64,000 nt of DNA, taken from positions 37,931,065 to 37,995,064 of the forward strand of contig CM046853.1 in the NCBI GenBank assembly GCA_025617745.1. The letters are read 5' to 3'. Both the position numbers and the translations under genes were made by a program. Shown here piece after piece: positions 13,496 through 26,323 of this stretch. The notes beneath the pieces were generated by a model, which was not told the origin of the DNA, did not search any database, and worked only from the letters and a program-made list of their open reading frames with translations. How positions within the stretch are numbered: the first letter of the stretch is position 1; every line of letters starts with the position of its first letter. Origin of the DNA: Heliocidaris erythrogramma (taxonomy: Eukaryota; Echinodermata; Echinoidea; Camarodonta; Echinometridae).

Positions 13496-15742
13496 GTTCG
13501 TGTAGGAAAATCAAATCATTTTCATTACTCAAGGCCTATACTTGCATATAGGGCTTCAAACTAACTTGTTTTCATCGGGGGCCCAGATTGTATTTTTTTT
13601 TTTGGCCTGTGTAAATTGGTCGCTAGTTTGCATATTGACATTTTTGGGGTCTGGACTTAAAAGTTTGGAGCCTATGTGCACTGGACCATGTTAATGTTGA
13701 ACCCTGTTATACATCTAGAAGTGGACATTTATCTTCATAGAAAAATGTATGCTGGATATATAATTCTTGTTTCACTTGTAATGTGAATTATTTGAAAGGG
13801 CTTTACAAAATATTTGCATTAACTCAGTCATTTGGATCTGCCTTGTTCATTATTTTGACCTTCCACATGAAGTGCTTACACATAAAACATGGCCAGTAGG
13901 GAATACCAAGGGACAGTATAAAATCTCTCAAGAATCAAACATCACAACTGTATCACATGAGGTATATACAAGGAGTCTTGATGCTTCTCAATATATTGCA
14001 AAGATAGGAAATTGGAATGGGAGTATGCCTGTGCATGTTATTCAGCCCTTTTCTTTGTTTTCATTTTCATTTTCTCTTGTTAACATACCAACTTTGTTTT
14101 CTTCTTGTCTGCATACAGGGCATTTTGTGATATCGGTTTGTACAAGGAATCATTGCAATCACTACCTGATTGAGACCATTGAATCAATGTTCTATGTGAG
14201 GAGAGATCGGAGTGAGGACAGGGGGCGGGACATCCAGGCTTGTGATTTAAGAAACCTTATTCAGTGCTATAGAACAACTCCTCTTGATGAGTCGGGTAAG
14301 TGACATACAATATCTGTTTTTTATATTTTTATACATTCTGTTTCTCTAAAACCACCCCCCCCCCCCCAAAAAAAAAAAGGAAAAACATTGTCTTTCTTCA
14401 CTTATTTTCCTCCTAAAAAGTGGAACTCATTTTTTTTTATCTAAAGAGTATTGAGATAGCATCAGTAATAATATTACTCAGAGTATTCAGAGTGATCTTA
14501 TCATTAAAGAGGGTGATTTTGAACTTTTCTTCTCACATGCCTTGTATACACTTGAACTCACCAGAGGTTATTATTCAGTGACATTAACATAGGAATTTCA
14601 GTAACAAAGGTTCAATTCACTTGAAAAAGAAGTACTTTAATCTGTGAAGATTTACGGATAATCGTCTGAAAAGATAAAAATTGTTGTAACTAATAAAAAT
14701 CTTAACATTGTCAATGTAAAGAAATATCTTCATTAACATTAACTGTTTGAATGTGTTTTTGTTTTTACCTAAAGGTCTGGTTCTGAAAGAGCCATTACTT
14801 CGAACAACTCCAGTGACAATCACCACCTCCCTACTGCCCTTACCTCAACCCAGAGACAATCATAATTACATCCCTCTTCATGTGGAACACAAGGAGTATG
14901 TAGCAAACCAGGATTACGCAGCTCCAGACCCTGTCATGCTCTCGTTCTGTGAGGGTGAACTCCTGACAGTCTTACAGAAAGACAACAAGAACTGGTGGTT
15001 TGGACACAATGATCGTAGGGAGCTGGGTTACATCCCAGCTGCCCTGCTTAGGAGCCTGAGCGAGTCTCAACCTACAGAGAAAAGTGCCTTTTTGAACGCA
15101 GGGTATGTTGGAAATGAAGAAGCTAGTAAGAGTGACAGCAGTGGGATCGATACATCGTCGTTACCGCTCACGGACTGCAATTCAAACTTTGTGAGTGAGA
15201 ATCAGAACAAAGCTAGCATGCGGATGCAGAGGATACACACTGTGCCATGTGGCCTCACGTTGCGAAACTGTGGAAACGAGGACATTTACGTTTCGAGCGA
15301 ATACATCACAAGTTGCCTCGAGAACAGGGATCGGTGGATGTCGCCAGAGCTACCGAGACTGGGCGTACTGCGCTGCGTGTCTCCCAGGCAGTTACAAAGA
15401 CATTTATCGGAGCCGACGGCGTGGATCGACTTCTCGGTCAAACCCGAGCGGTTGATCGATGTTGAGCCGCAAGATCTGATGCACTTCAGCGATATGTCAC
15501 CGGACGCTTCACCAACGCATACATTCAGTGGTAGGCGGTTGAGACATAAAGCTGCAAGACAGAACAGTTCACCAGCTAGAGGTTCCAACATATCATCAGC
15601 AGAATCATCACCGATGAGGAGTAAAAAGGACTCTATGTCTGATTATATGACCACTAGAGACTATGATCCTATTGAGACCTATCTAAGACTATCTGAATGT
15701 ACAACAGGTCCTACTCATCACAAGGCTAAAGCAGACAAATAA
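13249..15742 (+). CDS. SH2-SH3 adaptor-like protein, 3 exons, 463 aa (join 13249-13495, 14119-14295, 14775-15742)
   Basis: The protein probably docks on phosphotyrosine through an SH2 domain and on proline-rich partners through an SH3 domain, acting as a cytoplasmic signalling adaptor. SH2 spans about residues 43-140, with WFHG at 44-47, FLVRQS at 73-78 (R76 is the expected phosphotyrosine-binding Arg), HFVISV across the first splice, HYLIE and DLRNLI. SH3 spans about 183-237, with ANQDYAAPDPVMLSFCEGE, the WW of NWWFGH and the terminal GYIPAALL. A six-His run lies at 25-30, PLPQPRD sits between the domains, and the 225-residue Ser-rich tail has no domain I recognise. The exon phases (1, 1) join without a stop. 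SH2 before SH3 resembles CRK, but there is only one SH3 and no kinase, so I assign no orthologue. The frame stays open upstream of the chosen ATG and the exon starts at an acceptor, so the true start could lie in an earlier exon. Confidence 0.85.
14119..14295 (+). CDS. SH2-SH3 protein exon B (SH2 second half)
   Basis: The acceptor TGTCTGCATACAG precedes GGCATTTTG and the donor is gtaagtga. The 177-nt exon enters and leaves in phase 1 and encodes HFVISV through the end of the SH2 domain. Confidence 0.88.
14775..15742 (+). CDS. SH2-SH3 protein exon C (SH3 and tail, stop)
   Basis: The acceptor is TTTTTACCTAAAG. The 968-nt exon carries the linker, the SH3 domain and the Ser-rich C terminus, ending in TAA. 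G+C content is clearly higher than in the flanks, as expected for coding sequence. Confidence 0.9.
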
Positions 15743-17670
15743 ATGCATTCATCATGTTTTTTTATTTCACGAACTATATTTGAAAATGATATTCCAACTT
15801 TTGATTTCAGATGAGATTAATATCCATTGAGATCTGTAGTAGTAAAAGAGATAAGGCTCACTAGCCTCTAAAGTTATATACATGTATCATTTTTGTACGT
15901 TACTACTGATTCAAACACGAAAGTACTATTATTTATTAACATTTTTCAATCATTTACAAATATAAGGAATAAATCATTTAGAGGCTGCTTGAATATGCTT
16001 GTTAAAGTGTATTCCTTTTCCTTTTCAGATCATTCTATATTGTTAAAAGCATCAAACTTGAAATATTGCTCGAAGTCAAATATATTCTTTAGACGAAAAA
16101 GCCCATGATAGGAGAATGATATATAAGAGCAGGGAAACTATAAATATCATTTGTATTATATGTCATTACATTAATTTTACATATTGTTATGGGAATGGAA
16201 AAAATTGAAAATTGGGGTTATGTTTCCTGACTATAAAGCAAATTTTCTATTAAAAAATAACTTGGAAATCCATTGTTACTTTATTTGAATTCAACTATTG
16301 TAACTGGGCAAATGCTGGGGAAGTTTTAAGGGTGAATTATATCTTTGGCATATTTTTATACAGAAAAAATAGAAAGTTGAATTGAACATCAGGAATAACA
16401 TCACCCGTCTCCGGTTTAAAAAAAGACCGCTTTCGCAACAGAAATATATGTTTATCTATTTTTGTATTCCCTGTATATCACTACAAGGGAGACAATAGCA
16501 ATTACAATGACTTTGTAAACATGGAGTATTTTTTATCGTTAACAACTTGTGTTTACAAATTACAATATTTATATATATCAGTATTACAGTATACTGGTGT
16601 ATGTATATCGGAACAGCATTTTGTGTAACAAGACTTAAAAACCTGAGGAAAACTGATTTTTAACTGCCATCTATTACAAATAGTAACATACTCAATATCT
16701 CACTGCCATGTGAAGTTTTATGAAGATAACGAATTACAGTCTTGGACTTTGAGCTGTCTTTGATTGATTGTAATGTATCTATGTTATTAGAAAATAACAC
16801 TGAGATTTTGAGACTTGAAAATTGAACATTATTATGACATTTCATAGGGATATATTTATAAATGATGGTAGATATACATGATGTTTATGATTAATCTTTT
16901 GCAAATGCATATTATCAAGCCAACGTGCTTTCTTGGGTATAAGAGTCGAATATTTATTCGACATACATGTGTATATTTTATAAGATAGTGAATACTGATA
17001 TATATTGTTAGATAATCACAATGATAAATTAAGCATTGTGATGGTACTGATATGTGTTCAATTGCTATTGCAAGCCAGTCATTCTCTCTCACGTGTGTAT
17101 GCAGAACTCTAATGAATGCATTTCTACATTTCCTGTGACGTCACTTCTCACTGCCACCCCTCCATACGTGCTTTTTGCTAGGGGTCATTTTGTAAAAACT
17201 TCTGATAGTAATTGTTGATTAGGTACAGCCCAACTTTGCCATGCCTTTGTTGGTTTAGAATACCAGCAAGAGTGGTACTATGATAGCTATAAGGCTTTCT
17301 CTTCCATGAAACAGAAAAGGATTCGATCGAGATCCGATACTCATGTTTGTGTGTTATGTACTAAATGATCGCATGGATCCATATCAACATTGTGTTTAGA
17401 CTGTATTATGGATCCAAAATATTTTTAAAAACATATTACTTTGAGCACCCTTTGTTGTTTGATTTACTTTATCTCAAGAGAATAGCTGCATTCATGTGCA
17501 TTATACAAATGAGTCAAAATAAATACAAACTGAGTAAGCCCAAAATATGTGCTTTCGTGTTTCTAGATCACTAGGCATTTTGGATTCTCTTTGTGTCTGT
17601 ATGCTAGTGCATATGTTGTGGGATCATGGCAAATGATATAACACAATAAATGTAATTCTACTTTAGGACT
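15743..17670 (+). other. Probable 3' UTR of the SH2-SH3 gene
   Basis: AT-rich sequence directly after the stop, with no other gene. Possible polyadenylation signals AATAAA occur at about 15969 and 17645. Which one is used, and so where the transcript ends, cannot be told from sequence. Confidence 0.4.
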
Positions 17671-20444
17671 TCTAAAAAAAAAAGGAAAAAATATATTTGG
17701 ATTTCCTTTTTGAGTTTGAAATCAGAGTATGAAAGTTCAGTGAGCAGGTAGCAAAAGTTAGTCTACCTCCAACTTAGATATAAATGTGTATCTGCTTTTA
17801 TTGATATGTTTGCCTGAAACCTTGGTGAAACTTTTCTCATTATTCTTTGCATTTTATGTTCTTTGCCACATACATGTACAAAAAAAAGGTGCTCCATAAA
17901 ATTAAGCTTAACCCATTTCCTGCAGGAACTTGTTTATCCTTGTCAGTAGTCAACGGGTCAAAACCACTTATCTCTGTAAGCTCTGTTACTGCCACCACTG
18001 AGAAATGTAGGTTTTCATCTAGTGCTTCATCCTACTCTGAACATTTTTCTACCGATATTTTTTTCCAATTAGTGTTTCATAATTTCTTTCCAGTTCATCT
18101 GTTGTGTTCCTTTATGAAAATAATGCTCTTTATTTAACAACAAGTCGTATATATCTGTACGTGTACATGTAGAAAGGAAGATTTCATCTTGTTTCATATT
18201 TTTCCTCTAGTGCTATTCTAAGTCACTGACATATACCTGTTGTTATATGAAACACTAACAGTGTCTGTAGGATTGCAAGGTGATGTAGGATTCTTCCATC
18301 ATCTATTGCAAAATAAGACTTTTGTGATCAACATATCGGTTCATTGCTTCCATTATTTCCCTGCTAACTTCATGTGCTGCCTGAATCTAGAATATATTTG
18401 TAGATGGGACTTTATGTAGAACCTGGATTATTCATTTCTTGCTGCATCAATTCATAGCTGAAAGATTTTTTTTGAACAGTTATTGTTCCATAATTTGAAA
18501 TTCAATAATCATCAGATGTCTTGTTTTCTATGTACCCTTGCTGTTCATCACTTTGAGCTCAACTTTGAGTTCAGCTTTCAATTTAATCTGATATTTTTAA
18601 TGAAGTTGTTATGTAAAAAACTTCATGGGATGGTAGCTAATATTGATAAGACAAAATCTTTCTTGTATCATTTTGCTTCAGATTTAAAGGTTATACTGAA
18701 CTTCTTTTGTTCCACCAGGAATGTTAAGTTATCATAAATGTACATTCAAGAATCAAATTTGAAATTTTGAATTTTTGTTTCATTGTTAAATTTGGCCCTA
18801 AATATCTTCTATGGGAATAACCTTTGCAAAGTATATATGGCCAGGAGTCCTAAAGCTACACATCCTGCAAACACGCACATTGCGACACGTTCAGTGCTCC
18901 AAATTTCTGCTGTGATAGAGCATTGAGAATATCATTACTTGAAAATGTTTATTGACATTCATTCGCACCAAGTTTCTCAATTTAAATTCAGAATATGCAG
19001 AACCCAGGTAATTAAATTTGCATATAAATTTGCATAAACCAATGAATTAAATGTTATAGCCACTGCAAACAAAGTGCGTAGTGTTTGCCTGCCCCCCCCC
19101 CCCCCCAAATAATACCGGTTTAGGACAAATTGAATAATTATTTTTCATCCAGACATGTTCTTTGGTTGGATTTGCTTTCACTTGTATTGATGGGATTAAT
19201 AATGTTAGAGAATCTGGAGATTGAAATAAATTGTTTGATCATGTGGCAACAGACAGATCTAAACGGTTACTTGCTTCATGCATGTGCTTGGACACTGTGT
19301 CACATATATTCATACATTTTTAGGATGATTCCACATTTATTATAATCTTGTACATGGTGCGTCTAAAAATTCCCTTTTGATCAAGGATCATTTAGCACAA
19401 GAACAAAGGTACCTTGCAAAAATATGTTTACATTTACAAGAAATCTTTCTGGTTTGAACGGTTACATATGGATAAACTAATAGAATAAGCAAAGTAAATT
19501 GCTTGTTTTCCTGTAATGCTTAACAAAGGAATTGATAATCAAACAACTCTAATATATTTCAACATTGTGGGATAAGATGTATTTATATCTAACCTATGAA
19601 GGATACTCTACAATTATTTATGAGGATCTTGTGTTAATACCCTGCCTCTTGTCATCATGTAGTTTAAACTCCATACAAAGTACGTAAAGCTTGTTAGGTT
19701 TGTGATAGTACTCTTTATGCAACTCACAATCATATTAATTTTTAGAATTGGTAGATAATTCTCAGAATATCTATAAGTAATTATGTGACTAGGATGCTTT
19801 CTTAGTCTGAGTGGAAGTAAGGGGTAACAACCAAACATTGCCAGTTTGGAGAAGTTTGAGTGTGACAAAAATGGAAAGGATTATTTGAAAATTGTTCTAT
19901 GATCCACATTTTTATATTGATTTATTTCTGCTCATTGGTGTTGCAGTATTATACTTGATTGATGACATAAAGAAAATCTAGCTGTTTGCCATATTATCTG
20001 TACAAATATATTTAAATATATATTATAAGAATACACTAAATGTATGGTTTTATTATTTTTGTGACAAATATAGACATAATGTCAGCCAAACAATAACACA
20101 GCTGTGTACCGATTCTAATTTTGAAGTGTGACCTTTATCAACTAATCTGACAACAGAGATAACTGCAGAATCTGAATATTGGAGGAGAGAATGTTAAACA
20201 CTTTATTCCAAACATCTGGATATATTTCATAAGAAATTATACACATTTTTTTTTTATTACCTGCATATACATAGATTTCAAATGTTGAAAAATCAAAATC
20301 AAAATGAATTAAAGTATGTGAGCTTAAGAGGGAAAGGAGCATGAGGGAAGTGAGATGAGGATGAGGAAAAAAGGTAAGATAGAGATGAAAGTAGAAAATT
20401 TAAGGAAATTGGGAAACATATTCCAGGGAAAATATAAAACTGAA
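17671..20444. other. AT-rich intergenic DNA, nothing recognised
   Basis: Apart from a poly-C run at about 19092-19106, I see no exon, RNA gene or clear repeat. The open frames are short and of AT-driven composition. Confidence 0.5.
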
Positions 20445-20852
20445 AGCCCACCGCACACTATACCATTGGTCTGCGATCTGATTTTGGAAAAAAATGTAAT
20501 AGCATCAGATAAACATTTTTACACATAAAATATGTTTGCCTGAGGTTCTGAAGTTATATGGATAGTAAAATCGACATTATGGCCTATCATGAGCCTTCTA
20601 GCCGGAAGAACAAATCGGCTCTGAATCATTAGGACATCAAAGCAGTCCTGCGATTGTCCACGATTTGAAACTGAAGTGGTTCTTATTCCGAATAGAAGGC
20701 TGACATCGCACCAAATTCGGATGTCGAGTATTCATATCATTGTTCAGAACCTGAATCAGGTAGATTTTATTTGTTAAAATGCCTATATTTAATGCTATTG
20801 TGTTTATTTCTAGAATTGGATGGCAGTTGATTGTATAGTGTGCAGTGGGCTT
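20445..20852. mobile_element. TIR element of 408 bp inserted in a tandem array
   Basis: The left end AGCCCACCGCACACTATAC mirrors the right end GTATAGTGTGCAGTGGGCTT. The flanks (ATAAAACTGAA on the left, GTCTTATA on the right) join into the unit of the array that continues to the right, so the element interrupted a unit. No coding capacity was found. Confidence 0.8.
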
Positions 20853-20864
20853 ATGTCTTATATA

Positions 20865-21400
20865 CAAAGAATATGAAAATAAAAACAGGAAATTATAGAT
20901 AATGAATCAAGGATAATGGGCAACATACTTAGGGGGAAACAAATCAAAGTCTTAATTGTATTTGAGAGAGCTTTTAAAACAAAAACTAGGAAACTAGAGA
21001 TAAAGAAATAATTAGCGATAATGGGCAAAATACCTAAGGGAAACAAACCAAACTTAAGTCATGTATTTAAGATATACTGAAAAAACAAAAAAATTAGGAA
21101 ACTATTGAAAAAGAAAGTATTACGGATATAGGGCAACATACATACTTGAGGGGAACAAATAAAACTGAAGTCTTGTATTGATGAGATGATGAAACAAAAA
21201 TAGGAAACTGCAAAGAAAGAAAGAATCTGGTATAATGGGCAATATTATTAAGGGAAAACAAGTCAAATGCAAGATCATATGCATGAGACATTAAAAACAA
21301 AAATAAGTGACTTCAGATAAACATCTACAGATAAAGAATCAGGGATAATGAACAGCATACTTGAAGAAAAAAATAATCCAAATTAACCCTCATACATAAA
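20865..21400. repeat. Decayed tandem array, about 105-113-bp unit, about 5 copies
   Basis: The block GATAATGGGCAACATAC recurs with changes near 20911, 21016, 21126, 21231 and 21344. It is followed each time by GGGAAACAA, AAGTC and AAACAAAAA-TAGGAAACT. A further partial unit lies left of the TIR element at 20405-20444. Confidence 0.8.
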
Positions 21401-22129
21401 AGATGTTTTAGAAAAAAAAAACCCAACCCACTAAAGATAAAGAATCTTTATCTACTTTGGACAACTTGGACTGAAAAGCTCCAAAAAGGGTAAGTACATT
21501 TAAATGATGAATACTGTATTTCTAATTGAAAATCTCCAATGCTTTACAAATTCAAAGATCAAAAACAGAAAACCTTAATTAAAAAGAACAGAAGTTAAAA
21601 TGCAAAATAGATGAAACTTGTATGAACAAAATGTGTTAAATAGAAGTTAATGGTATAATGGAAAAAAGAAAAAACAAAAAATGAACAAAAAGAATTTAGA
21701 CAATAATTGGAAATATAAAAGAATACATTCAAGGCAAAAATTACAATTTGAAGAAAGCTTTGAGCAATTTATCTCAGAGGCTTGATCTAAACTGACCACA
21801 TAAACGTTTTTTTTTTTTTTAAGACATGTATCCAGTCTTTATAAGGTAAAACAGAGTCGGACAAGAAAATGGATATATCGAAAATGTCTTCAAAGTGCTT
21901 TGTTACCCGGGATCACTCTACTGATTTCTTCACAATTTGTAACATAACAGATTCAATAGTATGTGAAAGTAAATTTGCTAAGATAAACTGCAACTTTTCC
22001 ACGGTCTCAAGGTGAAAAGAAGAAGAAGAAAAAAATATATGTTCAAATATTATGTGCGGAAGGGGTGGTATGCTAGTATTAACTTGGTGTTGTCATTAAG
22101 TATTCTGTATTATTATCTTGCCATAAAGG
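21401..22129. other. A-rich intergenic DNA
   Basis: Purine/A-rich sequence, probably a continuation of the degraded array. No gene was seen. Confidence 0.4.
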
Positions 22130-22273
22130 GGCCCCACCTACAAGCGTTGCTTCTCATGGGGTCCTAAAACCTCTCAATCAAATAACGATGTCATTTTATA
22201 CCATTGTTCAATATTGTATTCTCATATATTTGATTTGTTTGGTTTTGAATAAATCTGAATCTGAATCTGAACT
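22130..22273 (+). mobile_element. Probable 3' end of a 5'-truncated non-LTR retrotransposon
   Basis: The sequence ends in GAATAAA followed by tandem TCTGAA units, a layout typical of CR1/L2-type LINE 3' tails that end in short repeats instead of poly-A. No reverse-transcriptase coding remains, so the family call is an inference. Confidence 0.45.
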
Positions 22274-23764
22274 TGATATGTTCTAACCATAATATGTGTA
22301 TCCAAATTTTTAAAAATCAATCTATACCCCTATAGCTTTAGGTAAAAGACTGGTTTGCCTATGAAAAAAGCATTGTTTTGCATATAGCAGCTTTAGTTAT
22401 GGCATGGCAAGGATTACATCGTACATTCTTGCATACATTTGAAATGCATTTTTCATTTACTCCTCACGTTTGCAGTGTTCATAATGGATGCTGTAGTGCT
22501 TCTCTGCAATCAGTTAATTTGCATATGAAGAAATATATATAGTAGGCAAGCCTCAGGCAAGCTTTCAAAAGATTTTTCAGATACATCAAGGAACCCTCCT
22601 GATAGATGTAACTAGCCTACAAGATACTATTACAAAAATAGAGGCACTTAGAGTATTTAGTGAATCAGCATGACAGACAACACTACAATTTGATTCTTAT
22701 CTGATTAACACAAAGCATAAATCATCACTCAAATCCTAAACATGAATATAACTTGAATATAACTCTCTATGTAATCTTGTGTAATAGACATGAGATTTAT
22801 CAAAAGCACACTTGAAATACATTGTCAAATGATGTCACATAAAGTAGGGCATACAGGAAGAACATACATGTAGGCACCTTTAGATATAACATAATACAGT
22901 GAAAATTGTTACTGTAAACACTTTTGGACCAAGCAAACAGTGTTCTTTGGAACTAGGTTCTATTGTACATGAAAAATGTTTCTTTCTACGAACAAGAACA
23001 ACAAAAAACCAACAACCCAACAAATAACATGTCAATATATCAGGCAAACACATGAAGGTGATCAATTTTTTTCCCTTACACCATAAAAGTACTTACATAA
23101 ATGCTTCTACACACACAAGAATTTCATTTTTTATATTAACTTTGTTTTAGAGACTTATCTCAGCACTAATATCTTTCATTTAGTTGTTATATCACTGGCT
23201 TGACATATAAAACATATTGCATGAGTTGTTTCTGCTACATCATCTACTAAATGTTGCTGGATCTATTAAAATGTAGTACTGTGTGTGTGTTTACATTCCA
23301 ATTTTAGTGAATTCTAAATTGAAAATACTTCTATCAATAACAACAAGAGACAAAATGAAACATGAAATTGATATGAAGTATCAATTACTGTAAATTTTTT
23401 TTGTTCACATATTTTTGCGATTCTTGTAATACAAACTGTAAAATTAAATGCAACATTTAGCTCATTTACACTAGTCATATCTTACAGGACAGAAAGCTAC
23501 CAAATTGCCAACTAGAAATATTTTTTAGGATGTTCAATTTTATCATTGCACTCCATAAATGTTTATAGATCTGAAGAATATATTACAAAACATTCATACT
23601 GGACATAAAAATTTACATCCAAAGCAAAGCTTTTATTATTCAATCAAAAATCAACTAAGCTTCCACATTTTCTTTCTTTCTCACCATGTTTCTCATGAAA
23701 ATCTTAATCTACAATGTACACACATTGCAATCCTTTTGTATATATGGATAGATTTTACAGACCT
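22274..23764. other. AT-rich intergenic DNA, nothing recognised
   Basis: No conserved reading frame, repeat or RNA gene could be supported. Confidence 0.45.
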
Positions 23765-23919
23765 GGGCCCCCGTTTCATAAAACTTGTTTAATCAATGAA
23801 TAACAACTGCCTCATTTTTATGACAAATTAACTCTCAGCCAATCAGATTCAAGGATTTCAGTAGCTTGTAACAATTATTGTAACTTGTTATTGATAACAA
23901 GTTTTCTGCAACAGGGCCC
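23765..23919. mobile_element. Diverged palindromic MITE related to family A
   Basis: It begins GGGCCCCCGTTTCATAAAAC and ends TTTTCTGCAACAGGGCCC. The interior CTCAGCCAATCAGATTCAAG and GGATTTCAGTAGCTTGTAAC is shared with the element at 4901, although the termini belong to another subfamily. Confidence 0.75.
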
Positions 23920-23971
23920 TGATGGAACCATCTGGAAGATGACAGTGGTCCAGAGCAAAAGCCCAAGCACA

Positions 23972-24058
23972 TACCATCTGTTTGAGCCAGAAGAGCGTCT
24001 ACTCTTTGTTAAAATATATAAGTTAACAACCTTCTGGCTCCAAACAGACGATATACAT
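23972..24058. repeat. Imperfect hairpin, about 22-bp arms
   Basis: The left arm ATCTGTTTGAGCCAGAAG faces the right arm CTTCTGGCTCCAAACAGACG across an AT-rich loop of about 40 bp. A single-arm relative, TGTTTGGAGCCAGAAG, lies near 7670. Confidence 0.6.
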
Positions 24059-26122
24059 GTATAGAAAGAAAGAAATAATCTGCAAATGCAAAACATACCA
24101 TCATGGCATACAATATTATCATAAATTGTATTCAATAATAAACCATAAGAGAAATGAAACCTGAATTGGTTTGACTTATGAGGATACCAACAACTTGTAT
24201 CAAAGCTAACTGACAACATTTAAACCCCAAAAGCCTTTCACACGATCCCTATAAATAAATCATGTTAGGTAAAGCTGCGATACAATTGAATTTACATTTT
24301 TTCCTGCTGTTTAAGGATCGCTCCATATCCTAATATATATCACTGACTTGACAATGACTTCATGACATGAAAATGTGTATCATCTTACTTCATAAATCTC
24401 TCTTATGACATTGGATTGACCTTCAGTCCATTTCAATAGATTTTATATGGCAATCATGACTGGAGAAGATGTGAATGTATATTACAGGAAATACCTTTCA
24501 TGAAATGAACATGGTATCTGCTCCATCCCACATTCTGAATCAACAACATGGTACATTACAGCAGCACACCAGTCACTCATATTGTGTATTTCACCAAAGT
24601 ATTTGACAGTTGATATTTCAACAACAATGTCTTGTTAATAGCTGTCAATCATTGTAAATATCAAGATCACCCATCCCTCAATCGACTGAAATACTCCCAA
24701 GTCATATTCTTTTTCAAAGGCATTTGCAATAGAATACAATGTGTATCATTTCTTACTCTGTCTAATATGACCTGTCATTTCAGCAAAGTCAAAGCTCATG
24801 CAAAGTGTTGGTAAATATCAAAAGGATGAACCAAATTAAAGGGTGATTAAAAAATGTCTGGTTGGAGAAAATTTTTCGAGGCTACCTGAAGGAAACTAAC
24901 TTGTTGCAACAGAAAAAAAACACATTTTCACAAATCCATGACCCTTAACTACAACAATGTTGTACTACCTGTTGTACTACCTATGCAGTTGGGTGAAACT
25001 TTCTTTCATATTTGTGTATCTTATAACACAAAGCAAAGACAGTATGCTTAAGGTCATTCATTGCCTTCAACTACCTATATCACCCCGACTTGCCATTCAC
25101 TTACAACACAGCCGTGAAACGGTAAACTGCATCATTTGTAAACAAGGCTTTAATTAAAGCTCATGTACAGTTTTGGTAGCAAAATGGAAATTGGAAAGAA
25201 TTTGTGTTAAACATAGTCTCATGTTGTTTTTTTCATGTATCAAAGGATGTTTGTATGAGATAATTTGGTATTCCATCAATGATTTCCGGTGAATTTTACC
25301 GTAAATATATGTAAGGAAAGCTAGATCACGGCATTATACTGCCTTACGCTAGGACCTTTCCACCCCGACGGCCCGCCACACAACAATCTCAAGGCTTCAC
25401 ACAGAGATAGCATGTGTGTCATTGTGTGTCATGTGTACGTTTTGAACGTGTGTATGGTGTATAGTGCACGCTGAAGTTGTTGGGAGTTTACGTCTCTGAC
25501 CCGGCACCTAAATTATTTTTTGCCTCTCATTTGTGTTAATATGCCACTTTAGGACGGGAAATCTTCACAGCATCTTTGTACTTTTAGTATCTTGCCATGA
25601 TCAACAAAGATCCAATAAATCTGACAAAAAGTTTTTAGGGGCTTGCCAAAACTAAACATTACCTTTAACAAGTATCACAAAGAACAGGTCTTGAATCCCT
25701 GCAACAGCAATAACATCCTTTTGCCAGACATTAATCTAAATTTGCCACACTAGATCCAGGTGAGGTAAATGGGTACCCGGCAGGAATTAATTCCTTAAAA
25801 TGCTCGAGAGCCATAACAGCAGCTATGCTAAAGCCAAGGTAATAATTGTGGAGTGCTAGGAGAGAAAAGTCTGACAGACATAAGCATTACGCAAGAACCT
25901 ATTATTATTATTAATAATATTATCAAGATGCGTTTAGTACATTACAAAGTGGAATAAAATAATCACAAAATTCAATAAACATATCATTACATATATATAA
26001 AGAACATAAATATTGCAACATGTACAATTATTAAAATATTCATATATTTCTTATTTCATCAAAGACAGAAATCAGAATCCTTTTTATAGCCGAAAGATTA
26101 AAATATATGAATTTTTGGAAGC
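24059..26122. other. Intergenic DNA downstream of OS9, including its 3' UTR
   Basis: OS9 runs leftward and its stop is at 26123, so the right part of this stretch is its 3' UTR. I could not fix a polyadenylation site. No other gene was recognised. Confidence 0.45.
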
Positions 26123-26323
26123 TTAATGTTCTGGGTCGGATGTAGTTTGTCTTTGCGAAGATTCTTTTGTTCCAATTTTTGGAATGAGAATGTGGACTTC
26201 TTCTTGTTCCACGCCCTGATCTGTTACCTGGGACTGGTCCAAGTTGGAGTCTGCATTCCACTGGAACCCATAGTTCCTTTGGAGTCTTTCTTGTTGAGTC
26301 TGTACCTCTGCATTATCTCTCAT
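26123..26323 (-). CDS. OS9: OS9 exon 11 (C terminus, stop)
   Basis: The acceptor is ggttttcttcag. The 66 codons plus TAA begin MRDNAEVQTQQERLQRNYGF, corresponding to the KERQRQKELESNYRRVWG end of vertebrate OS-9. Confidence 0.92.
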   Translation of the reverse strand: MRDNAEVQTQQERLQRNYGFQWNADSNLDQSQVTDQGVEQEEVHILIPKIGTKESSQRQTTSDPEH

